Source: Nevskiaceae bacterium (lineage in GTDB: Bacteria > Pseudomonadota > Gammaproteobacteria > Steroidobacterales > Steroidobacteraceae). From it: a stretch of DNA of 5,609 nt. Location: positions 1 through 5,609 of the forward strand of contig JAITMN010000129.1 of assembly GCA_031277355.1 (NCBI GenBank), read 5' to 3'. Position numbers and translations under genes: made by a program. How positions within the stretch are numbered: the stretch's first letter is position 1; each line of letters starts with the position of its first letter. Positions 1 to 5,609 of this stretch are shown here, piece after piece. Below the pieces are notes generated by a model. That model ran no database searches and was not told the DNA's origin. It was given only the letters and a program-made list of their open reading frames with translations.

Positions 1-1253
1 GCAATCACCGCCACCACCGCTTCGCCAAAATCCGGATGCGGACAACCGATCACCGCGCTTTCGACAACCCCCGGCAGTTGATCGAGCACCAATTCGATCT
101 CCTTCGGATACACATTGAAACCGCCGGAGATGATCACATCCTTCGCGCGCCCGGAAATCCACACGCGGCCATCCGCATCCTGCCGCCCCACATCGCCGGT
201 GATGAAGTAGCCGTCGGCGGTGAATTCCTCGGCGGTTTTCTCCGGCATGCGCCAGTAACCGGAAAACACGCTGGGGCCTTTGATTTCAATCACGCCGGTG
301 GTCTCGCCCCCACCGATGCGCAGCGCCACGCCCGGCAGCGGATACCCCACGCTGCCGGCGATGCGCGCGCCGTGCAGCGGGTTTGAGGTAATCATCAACG
401 CCTCGCTCATGCCGTAGCGTTCGAGGATGCGCTGTCCGGTGCGCTGCTCGAATTCCTCGAAGGTCGAAGCCAGCAGCGGCGCGGAACCGCTGATGAACAG
501 ACGCATCGGCGCCGCCAGTTCGCGCGTGAACTTCGGATGCGCCAGCAGCCGCGTGTAGAACGTGGGCACGCCCATCAGCACCGTGGAGCGCTTCAACCCT
601 TCGATGATCTGCTCATCATCGAACCTGGCAAGCCACACCATCGACGCGCCGGTCAACAGCACATTATGCAGCGCGACGAACAGCCCGTGGATGTGAAAGA
701 TCGGCAGCGCATGCAGCAGCACATCATCCGCCGTGAAGGCCCACGCCTGTCTCAGCGCCAGCGCATTGTCGGCCAGATTGCCATGCGAAATCATCGCGCC
801 CTTGGAGCGCCCCGTCGTGCCGCTGGTGTAGATCAGCGCCGCCAGATCATCACCCGCGCGCGGTTCGATGTCGTGCAGCGGCGCAAAGGCGCTGGCCTGC
901 GCGGCAATCGCCACCGCATCCCTCACGAACAACCGGGGCTCGGCATTGCCCAGAAAGTAGCCGACCTCGGCCTCGGTATAGGCCGTGTTCAGCGGCAGCG
1001 TCACCGCGCCCACCTGCAAGGTCGCCAGATACAGCATCATCGCTTCGGGCGTCTTCGGGGCCTGAAAGGCGACGCGGTCGCCCGGCTGCACGCCCTGGGA
1101 TTTCAGCCACGCCGCGATGCGGCCGACGCCCTGTTCCAGCGCGCCATAGCTGATCTGGCCGCCATCCGGCAACAGCAGGCACGGCCGCGAGCGGTCGGCG
1201 GGGAACTGGCTGCGCAGCAGCGCGTAGAGATTGCCTTCGGTATCGGCGGTCAT
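1..1253 (-). CDS. matB: Malonyl-CoA synthetase (MatB-like acyl-CoA ligase), C-terminus cut by window edge
   Basis: Adenylate-forming ligase of the ANL superfamily, expected to activate malonate (possibly methylmalonate) with ATP and CoA to malonyl-CoA in the cytoplasm. I translated the minus strand from the ATG at 1253-1251; the frame is open for 417 codons to the left edge. Visible motifs in order are YTSGTTGRSKGA (142-153, the phosphate-binding loop), LPIFHIHGLFVA (183-194), RLFISGSAPL (251-260), ERYGMSE (278-284), YFITGDVG (349-356) and GRAKDVIISGGFNVYPKEIE (368-387, the hinge). The HxHGLFVA and GGFNVYPKEIE wording is typical of MatB rather than of acetyl-CoA or long-chain synthetases. The lid domain with the catalytic lysine lies outside. 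An in-frame TGA lies just upstream and I see no other in-frame start, so ATG 1253 is preferred, although no strong Shine-Dalgarno precedes it. Loops at about 104-135 and 311-320 look shorter than in the MatB proteins I remember, suggesting a total near 480 residues. A general acyl-CoA synthetase is the alternative. Confidence 0.87.
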   Translation of the reverse strand, partial: MTADTEGNLYALLRSQFPADRSRPCLLLPDGGQISYGALEQGVGRIAAWLKSQGVQPGDRVAFQAPKTPEAMMLYLATLQVGAVTLPLNTAYTEAEVGYFLGNAEPRLFVRDAVAIAAQASAFAPLHDIEPRAGDDLAALIYTSGTTGRSKGAMISHGNLADNALALRQAWAFTADDVLLHALPIFHIHGLFVALHNVLLTGASMVWLARFDDEQIIEGLKRSTVLMGVPTFYTRLLAHPKFTRELAAPMRLFISGSAPLLASTFEEFEQRTGQRILERYGMSEALMITSNPLHGARIAGSVGYPLPGVALRIGGGETTGVIEIKGPSVFSGYWRMPEKTAEEFTADGYFITGDVGRQDADGRVWISGRAKDVIISGGFNVYPKEIELVLDQLPGVVESAVIGCPHPDFGEAVVAVI

Positions 1254-1279
1254 TCTTGTACACTTTACGGCGGCGCTTA

Positions 1280-1285
1280 ATCATA
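1280..1285 (-). promoter_or_regulatory. Candidate -10 box (TATGAT) for matB
   Basis: Read on the minus strand, these bases are TATGAT, one mismatch from TATAAT. They lie 26 bases before the matB ATG, which fits a transcript start near 1273. No matching -35 is visible and there is no extended -10 TG, so this may be a chance AT-rich hexamer. Confidence 0.3.
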
Positions 1286-1295
1286 ACGTGCGCCC

Positions 1296-1300
1296 GGGAG
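1296..1300 (+). promoter_or_regulatory. Ribosome binding site deciding the gcvT start
   Basis: GGGAG is followed six bases later by the TTG at 1307. Neither other in-frame TTG (1256 or 1331) has a purine-rich site at a proper distance, so this site selects 1307 as the start. Confidence 0.65.
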
Positions 1301-1306
1301 AAGGGT

Positions 1307-2467
1307 TTGGCTGACACCTCAAACACGGCGTTGAAAACCACGCCGCTTCATGCCTTGCACCAGCGTCACGGCGGGCGCATGGTCGAATTCGGCGGCTACG
1401 ACATGCCGGTGCAATATCCAGACGGCATCGTGACCGAACACAACTGGACGCGCACCCACGCCGGCCTGTTCGATGTCTCGCACATGGGGCCGAGTTTCCT
1501 CGCGCTGCCCGAGCTTGGCGGCGGCGACGCGGCGCATCGCAAGGTCGCCTCGATCGTCGAGCGTCTGGTCCCCTCCGACATCTCCGCGCTGGCTCCCGGC
1601 AAGGTGCAGCTCACCGTGCTGCTGAACGAGCAGGGCGGCATCATCGACGATCTGATGATCGGCCGCCCGGCGCGCGAAGACCTGCAGGGCAGCCTCTACA
1701 TCGTCGTCAACGCCGGCACGAAGGAAAACGATTTCGCGCTGATCCAGAAGACCGCCGGCACTGAGGCGCAACTGACCCGCGCCGACGACCGGGGTCTGGT
1801 CGCGCTGCAAGGCCCCGAAGCCGAAGCCGTGATCGCGGACATCTTCCCGCAGGCCGTGGCGCTGACCTTCATGACCTTCGCGCGCCTCGAAGGCACCCCC
1901 TACGGCGATGTGATCGCCACGCGCTGCGGCTACACCGGCGAGGACGGCTTTGAAATCCTCGTACCCGCCGCGCACACCGAAAGCTTCGTCAACCGCCTGC
2001 TCGCCGATCAGCGCGTGAAGCTCATCGGTCTCGGCGCACGCGATTCGCTGCGTCTGGAAGCCGGCATGTGCCTGTATGGGCACGACATCGACGCCACGAA
2101 AACGCCGGTGCAGGCTGGCCTGAACTGGATGATCTCCAAGTCCCGGCGCGAACGCGGCGATTTCCCCGGCGCGCAGCGCATCCTCGTCGAACTGCGCGAT
2201 GGCGCGGCGATGAAGCGCGTGGGCATCAAGCCCGCCGGTCGCCAGCCCGCGCGCGAAGGCACGCCCATTCACAGCGTCGAGGGCAACGAGATCGGCGTCG
2301 TCACCTCCGGCGGCTTCGGCCCCAGCGTGAACGGTCCCATTGCCCAGGGCTATGTCGCCGCGAGCCACGCCAAGGCCGGCACGCCTCTGCAATTGATCGT
2401 TCGCGGCAAGGCGCTCGACGCCTGCGTTGCCGCGCTTCCCTTTGTTCCTGCCAAATACAAGCGTTGA
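1307..2467 (+). CDS. gcvT: Glycine cleavage system T-protein (aminomethyltransferase)
   Basis: GcvT takes the aminomethyl group from lipoylated GcvH, releases ammonia and passes the one-carbon unit to tetrahydrofolate, making 5,10-methylene-THF in the cytoplasm. The chosen TTG start gives 386 residues, slightly above the usual 360-375. The N-terminal folate-binding domain shows MVEFGGYDMPVQYP (25-38), GLFDVSHMGP (53-62), the LNEQGGIIDDL segment (106-116) whose Asp pair at 114/115 contains the conserved catalytic Asp, GYTGEDGFEI (208-217) and GLGARDSLRLEAGMCLYG (241-258). A C-terminal barrel domain follows from about 295, with VVTSGGFGPS (331-340). The start at 1307 is supported by GGGAG six bases upstream and leaves a short extension before the conserved TTPL. 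TTG 1331 would give a shorter protein but has no ribosome site; TTG 1256 would add 17 unconserved residues. It is the first gene of the operon, and gcvH begins 10 bases after its stop. No active-site damage is seen. Confidence 0.95.
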   Translation: MADTSNTALKTTPLHALHQRHGGRMVEFGGYDMPVQYPDGIVTEHNWTRTHAGLFDVSHMGPSFLALPELGGGDAAHRKVASIVERLVPSDISALAPGKVQLTVLLNEQGGIIDDLMIGRPAREDLQGSLYIVVNAGTKENDFALIQKTAGTEAQLTRADDRGLVALQGPEAEAVIADIFPQAVALTFMTFARLEGTPYGDVIATRCGYTGEDGFEILVPAAHTESFVNRLLADQRVKLIGLGARDSLRLEAGMCLYGHDIDATKTPVQAGLNWMISKSRRERGDFPGAQRILVELRDGAAMKRVGIKPAGRQPAREGTPIHSVEGNEIGVVTSGGFGPSVNGPIAQGYVAASHAKAGTPLQLIVRGKALDACVAALPFVPAKYKR

Positions 2468-2477
2468 GAGAATCGAT

Positions 2478-2849
2478 ATGACCATCTACTACACAGACGA
2501 GCATGAATGGATCAGCGTCGAGGGTGACACCGGCACCGTCGGCATCACCGCATTTGCCGCCGAAAAGCTGGGCGATGTGGTGTTCGTGGAATTGCCGGAC
2601 GCCGGCAAGAGCGTGAAGAAGGGCGCCGACATGGCGGTGGTCGAGTCGGTGAAAGCCGCCTCCGATGTCTTCGCGCCGGTATCCGGCGAGGTGCTGGAAG
2701 CCAACAGCGCCATTGTCGATGAGCCGGGCAAGGTCAATGAAGACGCCGAAGGCGCAGGCTGGTTCGTGAAGTTGAAGCTCGCCGACCTGGGCCAGCTCAA
2801 CGGCCTGATGGACCGGGCCGCCTACGAGAAATTCTGCGAGAACCAGTGA
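2478..2849 (+). CDS. gcvH: Glycine cleavage system H-protein (lipoyl carrier)
   Basis: GcvH is the lipoylated shuttle that carries the aminomethyl group from the P-protein to the T-protein and electrons to the L-protein. The 123-residue product matches the usual length of about 125-130. The family opening YYTDEHEWI (4-12) is followed by the GITAFAAEKLGDVVFVELP stretch (22-40) and the lipoyl hairpin ESVKAAS, with the lipoylated lysine at residue 59. The C-terminal part keeps the NEDAEGAGWFVKLK pattern (about 93-106). The ATG at 2478 is preceded by GAGAG (2466-2470), seven bases away and overlapping the gcvT stop, which suggests tight or coupled translation. The frame stays open upstream into gcvT, but residues before this Met do not belong to the family. 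It depends on lipoate attachment enzymes not seen here. Confidence 0.97.
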   Translation: MTIYYTDEHEWISVEGDTGTVGITAFAAEKLGDVVFVELPDAGKSVKKGADMAVVESVKAASDVFAPVSGEVLEANSAIVDEPGKVNEDAEGAGWFVKLKLADLGQLNGLMDRAAYEKFCENQ

Positions 2850-2862
2850 TCCGCCAGTGATC
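2843..2862 (+). repeat. Short direct repeat over the gcvH stop codon
   Basis: CCAGTGATC occurs twice, at 2843-2851 and 2854-2862, with a two-base spacer. The first copy contains the last Gln codon and the TGA stop of gcvH; the second repeats the CAG-TGA context in the spacer. It looks like a small slippage duplication. No function is claimed. Confidence 0.6.
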
Positions 2863-2876
2863 TGATTTTTTTGACG

Positions 2877-2890
2877 GTCGAGTCATCGAC
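2877..2890 (+). other. Small hairpin just before the gcvPA ribosome binding site
   Basis: GTCGA (2877-2881) and TCGAC (2886-2890) form a perfect 5-bp stem with a GTCA loop. The stem ends one base before the GAAGG site of gcvPA and follows a run of seven T at 2866-2872. The order (T-run before the stem) is wrong for a forward rho-independent terminator. A minor effect on gcvPA translation or RNA processing is possible but unproven. Confidence 0.35.
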
Positions 2891-2895
2891 GAAGG
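2891..2895 (+). promoter_or_regulatory. Ribosome binding site deciding the gcvPA start
   Basis: GAAGG stands seven bases before the ATG at 2903 but only one base before the in-frame TTG at 2897. This rules the TTG out and selects the ATG, giving the typical MRYLPL opening of GcvPA. Confidence 0.75.
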
Positions 2896-2902
2896 TTTGA
2901 CC

Positions 2903-4249
2903 ATGCGTTATCTCCCGCTCAGCGCGGATGATCGCGCGCAGATGTTGAAAGTCATCGGCGCGCAATCGGTTGACGATTTCTACAGCGACGTGCCGGCGGC
3001 GGCGCGGCTGCCGGGGCAGGTGCCCGCTCTGCCCAATCACGAGGGCGAGTTGCAGGTGGAGCGCCACATGAGCGCGCTTGCCGATAAAAACCGCGCAGCG
3101 GGCGAAGGGCGTTTCTTCGTCGGCTGTGGCGCGTACAAGCATCACATCCCGGCCAGCGTGGATCACATCATCCAGCGTTCGGAATTTCTCACCAGCTACA
3201 CGCCGTACCAGCCGGAAATCGCGCAGGGCACGCTGCAAACGCTGTTTGAATTCCAGACGCAGGTGGCCGCGCTCACCGGCATGGAAATCGCCAATGCGTC
3301 GATGTACGACGGCTCCACCGCCTGCGCCGAAGCAGCGGTGATGGCCTGCCGCGTCACGCGGCGCAATGTGGTGATTCTCTCCGGCGGACTGCATCCGCAC
3401 TACGCCGACACCACGCGCACGCTATGCGAAGCGCAGGGCATCGAGGTCATCCAACTGCCGCCGGCGGTGGATGGCGAACTGGAATTGGCGCAGGCCGTGA
3501 ACGACAAGGCCGCCTGCGTGATCGGCCAGTCGCCCAATGTATTCGGCACTGTCACCGATCTGTCGCCGGTGGCCGATGCTGCGCATGCCAAGGGCGCGCT
3601 GCTGGTCACGGTGTTCACCGAAGTGGTGTCGCTGGGGCTAGTGAAGCCGCCAGGCGAAATGGGCGCGGATATTGCCGTGGGCGAAGGGCAGTCCATCGGC
3701 GTGCCGCTGGGTTTCGGCGGGCCGTATGTGGGGTTGTTCACCTGCGGTTCGAAGTTCCTGCGTCAGATGCCGGGGCGTCTGTGCGGCGAAACGGTGGATG
3801 CAGTGGGGCAGCGCGGTTTCGTGCTCACATTGTCCACGCGCGAGCAGCACATTCGCCGCGAGAAGGCCACGTCGAACATCTGCACGAACTCTGGTCTGTG
3901 CATGCTGGCGTTCTCCGCGCACATGACCTTGCTGGGCAACAAGGGTCTCACGCATCTTGCAACGCTGAATCATGAAACGGCCTGCGATCTGGCCGATGCG
4001 TTGTCGCAGGTCAAGGGCGTGAAAGTGCTGACGCCGCGCTACTTCAACGAATTCGCGTTTGAAACGCCAAAGCCTGCCGATCAGGTGCTCGCCGCGCTGG
4101 AAAAGAAAGACGTGCTCGGCGGCGTGCGCGCATCGCGCCTGTTCCCCGGAGCCGGTTTGGATAACGTAATCATCGCCGCCGCAACCGAATGTGTGACGCC
4201 GGAAGACATCGCCAACTATGCCGCAGCGCTGGCGGAGGTGCTGAAATGA
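2903..4249 (+). CDS. gcvPA: Glycine dehydrogenase (decarboxylating) subunit 1, N-terminal half of P-protein
   Basis: This is one subunit of the two-piece P-protein. With GcvPB it decarboxylates glycine and loads the aminomethyl group on GcvH. The 448-residue product is full length for the subunit (about 440-450). It opens with MRYLPLS and carries the family landmarks RSEFLTSYTPYQPEIAQGT (92-110), ASMYDGSTACAEA (132-144), QSPNVFGTVTD (209-219), GEGQSIGVPLGFGGPYVGLF (260-279), GRLCGETVD (291-299) and REQHIRREKATSNICTNSGL (313-332). As expected for this half, the GEGQS region holds no PLP-binding lysine; that residue is in GcvPB. The ATG at 2903 has GAAGG seven bases upstream. The 53-bp gap after gcvH is the widest inside the operon, while the 3' end overlaps gcvPB by four bases (ATGA). 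No frameshift or missing block is seen. Confidence 0.96.
   Translation: MRYLPLSADDRAQMLKVIGAQSVDDFYSDVPAAARLPGQVPALPNHEGELQVERHMSALADKNRAAGEGRFFVGCGAYKHHIPASVDHIIQRSEFLTSYTPYQPEIAQGTLQTLFEFQTQVAALTGMEIANASMYDGSTACAEAAVMACRVTRRNVVILSGGLHPHYADTTRTLCEAQGIEVIQLPPAVDGELELAQAVNDKAACVIGQSPNVFGTVTDLSPVADAAHAKGALLVTVFTEVVSLGLVKPPGEMGADIAVGEGQSIGVPLGFGGPYVGLFTCGSKFLRQMPGRLCGETVDAVGQRGFVLTLSTREQHIRREKATSNICTNSGLCMLAFSAHMTLLGNKGLTHLATLNHETACDLADALSQVKGVKVLTPRYFNEFAFETPKPADQVLAALEKKDVLGGVRASRLFPGAGLDNVIIAAATECVTPEDIANYAAALAEVLK
4234..4238 (+). promoter_or_regulatory. Ribosome binding site of gcvPB inside gcvPA
   Basis: A strong GGAGG lies within the last codons of gcvPA, seven bases before the ATG at 4246. 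With the ATGA stop/start overlap it supports coupled translation of the two P-protein halves in matched amounts, and it favours ATG 4246 over the ATG two codons later at 4252. Confidence 0.8.
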
Positions 4250-5609
4250 GCATGAATTCTCAGGGCCGCGCCACATCCCCGGCCACCGCCGACGCCGAAG
4301 CGCCGCTGCAAACCGCATCGGGTTCGCGTGGCCTGTTGCAGGCCGAAGGACTGATCTTCGAGGTCGGTTCGGCGAACAAGACCGGCGTTGATCTGCCGGC
4401 CGCGAAGGGCACGAAGAACCGTCTGGGCGGCGTCACGCGCGCGCAGTCTTCGGGTCTGCCGGGGCTCACCGAGCCGGAGGCGATGCGTCACTATGTACGT
4501 CTGTCGCAGAAGAATTACGCCATCGACCTGGGCCTGTTTCCGCTGGGCTCGTGCACGATGAAGCACAACCCGCGCCTGAACGAAAAAGTGGCGCGGTTGC
4601 CCGGCTTTGCCGACGTGCATCCCTTGCAGCCGCAGGCTACCGTGCAAGGCGCGTTGGCGATGATCGAGGAACTGGCCGACTGGCTGATGAAGTTGACGAA
4701 CATGCCGGCAGTGGCGATGAGTCCGAAGGCCGGCGCGCACGGCGAACTGTGCGGCATGCTGGCGATTCGCGCGGCGCTGATTGCGCGCGGCGATGCGCAT
4801 CGCACGCGCGTGCTGGTGCCGCAATCGGCGCATGGCACGAACCCGGCCACGGCAGCGCAATGCGGCTTCACCTGCGACCAGATCGGCGCGGGTCCGGATG
4901 GCCGCGTGGATATGGAAGACCTGAAATCCAAGCTCGTGAACAGCGACGATGTGGCCGGCATCATGCTGACCAATCCGAACACCTGCGGATTGTTCGAGCG
5001 CGACATTCGCCAGATCGCCGAGTTGATTCACGCCGCAGGCGGCTATTTCTACTGCGACGGCGCGAACTTCAACGCGATTGTGGGCCGCGTGCGTCCGGGC
5101 GATCTGGGCGTGGATGCGATGCACATCAACCTGCACAAGACCTTCTCCACGCCGCATGGCGGCGGCGGTCCGGGTGCGGGACCCACCGTGCTTTCGGCTG
5201 CGCTTGCGCCGTATGCGCCGGTGCCCTTCATCGTGAAGACGGCCGATGGTCTGCGTCTGGTCGAGCATCACGACGAAGCGCCGCAATCCTTTGGCCGCAT
5301 GTGCGCCTTCCACGGCCAGATGGGTATGTTCACGCGCGCGCTCACCTACATCCTCAGCCACGGCGCCGATGGCCTGAAGCAGGCCGCCGAAGATGCGGTG
5401 CTGAACGCGAACTATGTGCTCGCGCGCCTCAAGGGGGTGATGAGCCCGGCCTTCGACGGCTACTGCATGCACGAAGCGCTGTTCTCCGACGACTTCCTGA
5501 AAGACACCGGCATCGAAACGCTCGACGTGGCCAAGGGCCTGATCGACGAAGGCTATCACCCGATGACGATGTACTTCCCGCTGGTGGTCCACGGCGCAAT
5601 GCTGATCGA
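4246..5609 (+). CDS. gcvPB: Glycine dehydrogenase (decarboxylating) subunit 2, C-terminal half of P-protein, cut by window edge
   Basis: Catalytic PLP subunit of the split P-protein, acting with GcvPA on glycine and GcvH. I translated from ATG 4246; 454 complete codons are visible before the right edge and there is no stop, so roughly the last 60-80 residues are missing. An Ala/Ser/Thr-rich leader of about 35 residues precedes the conserved LIFEVG (36-41). Landmarks follow: GLTEPEAMRHYVRLS (73-87), FPLGSCTMKHNPRLNE (98-113), SPKAGAHGELCG (159-170), VPQSAHGTNPATA (191-203), MLTNPNTCGLFERD (240-253), FYCDGANFNAIVG (268-280) and INLHKTFSTPHGGGGPG (294-310), in which Lys298 is the expected PLP Schiff-base lysine. 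The visible part ends in the conserved YFPLVVHG region. The alphaproteobacterial flavour of SPKAGAHGELCG is a judgement from memory. The start overlaps the gcvPA stop (ATGA) and has GGAGG seven bases upstream. Confidence 0.96.
   Translation, partial: MSMNSQGRATSPATADAEAPLQTASGSRGLLQAEGLIFEVGSANKTGVDLPAAKGTKNRLGGVTRAQSSGLPGLTEPEAMRHYVRLSQKNYAIDLGLFPLGSCTMKHNPRLNEKVARLPGFADVHPLQPQATVQGALAMIEELADWLMKLTNMPAVAMSPKAGAHGELCGMLAIRAALIARGDAHRTRVLVPQSAHGTNPATAAQCGFTCDQIGAGPDGRVDMEDLKSKLVNSDDVAGIMLTNPNTCGLFERDIRQIAELIHAAGGYFYCDGANFNAIVGRVRPGDLGVDAMHINLHKTFSTPHGGGGPGAGPTVLSAALAPYAPVPFIVKTADGLRLVEHHDEAPQSFGRMCAFHGQMGMFTRALTYILSHGADGLKQAAEDAVLNANYVLARLKGVMSPAFDGYCMHEALFSDDFLKDTGIETLDVAKGLIDEGYHPMTMYFPLVVHGAMLI

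Larger units (their letters stand above)
1254..1306. promoter_or_regulatory. Divergent matB/gcvT intergenic region, presumed to carry both sets of 5' signals
   Basis: These 53 bases separate the two divergent start codons. On the minus strand, TATGAT (1285 to 1280) matches the sigma-70 -10 consensus at five of six positions and would give a matB leader of about 20 nt. No good -35 hexamer stands 16-18 bp upstream of it; that position falls on the gcvT ribosome binding site and start. On the plus strand I find no convincing -35/-10 pair: TTGTAC at 1256-1261 and CATAAC at 1282-1287 are too far apart. The gcv promoter may therefore be weak, activator-dependent or inside the 5' end of matB. TGTACA (1257-1262) and CCCGGG (1293-1298) are short palindromes that I would not call operators. 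The promoter function is inferred from position only. Confidence 0.4.

Noticed and set aside
36..386. Plus-strand open frame of 116 codons near the left edge
   Set aside because: It lies opposite the conserved C-terminal part of the MatB core, including the hinge motif, and has no family signature.
537..1280. Plus-strand open frame of 247 codons inside matB
   Set aside because: The product is Arg/His/Gln-rich and low in complexity, and the opposite strand gives an uninterrupted ligase with all its motifs.
1256..1287. Plus-strand promoter formed by TTGTAC and CATAAC
   Set aside because: The spacer would be 20 bp and the -35 matches at only three of six positions.
1256..1306. Upstream TTG at 1256 as the gcvT start
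   Set aside because: No ribosome binding site precedes it, and the extra 17 residues, Arg-rich at their start, do not resemble GcvT.
1319..2485. Minus-strand open frame of 388 codons covering almost all of gcvT
   Set aside because: It mirrors gcvT with GC-driven codon structure, shows no family motif and lies opposite a well-supported gene.
2850..2880. Rho-independent terminator after gcvH
   Set aside because: The T-run has no GC-rich stem before it; only a weak GATC/GATC pairing is possible. The nearby hairpin comes after the T-run, and gcvPA continues the same pathway.
3638..4318. Minus-strand open frame of 226 codons across the gcvPA/gcvPB junction
   Set aside because: It is antisense to two conserved genes and has no recognisable domain; it is a composition shadow.
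4216..5592. Long minus-strand open frame of 458 codons opposite gcvPB
   Set aside because: The plus strand encodes a clear GcvPB with all motifs. The antisense product is rich in Arg, His, Gln and Ala with no recognisable domain, as expected for the shadow of a GC-rich gene.

Overview
The window is a GC-rich bacterial chromosome segment that is almost entirely coding. It holds a leftward gene for a malonyl-CoA synthetase (MatB type), cut by the left edge. Divergent from it is a rightward glycine cleavage operon, gcvT-gcvH-gcvPA-gcvPB, whose last gene is cut by the right edge. The P-protein is split into two subunits. The GcvT, GcvPA and GcvPB sequences resemble, from memory, those of Alphaproteobacteria (for example the GcvT 'GYDMPVQYP' stretch and the GcvPB 'SPKAGAHGELCG' stretch). 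I infer a proteobacterium, probably alphaproteobacterial. A gammaproteobacterium with a split P-protein is not excluded, because no rRNA or other taxonomic marker is present.

Layout: 1-1253 (minus strand), matB-like adenylate-forming ligase, 417 codons visible, C-terminal lid missing. 1254-1306, a 53-bp divergent intergenic region that must hold the 5' signals of both units unless they lie inside the genes. 1307-2467, gcvT with a probable TTG start. 2478-2849, gcvH. 2850-2902, a 53-bp spacer with a small direct repeat, a T-run and a short hairpin beside the ribosome binding site of the next gene. 2903-4249, gcvPA. 4246-5609, gcvPB, overlapping gcvPA by four bases and running off the right edge.

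How the genes work together: GcvPA and GcvPB form the PLP-dependent glycine decarboxylase, which loads an aminomethyl group on the lipoyl-lysine of GcvH and releases CO2. GcvT transfers the methylene carbon to tetrahydrofolate, giving 5,10-methylene-THF and ammonia. Dihydrolipoamide dehydrogenase (L-protein, not in this window) reoxidises GcvH. MatB activates malonate to malonyl-CoA and has no known direct role in glycine cleavage, so its divergent placement is either chance or shared regulation.

I found no tRNA, rRNA, CRISPR array, insertion sequence, recognisable glycine riboswitch or convincing rho-independent terminator. The window looks like ordinary core metabolism and I see no evidence of a new system. 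The points worth a second look are small: the compact intergenic region, the TTG start, the shortened MatB loops and the gcvH-gcvPA spacer.
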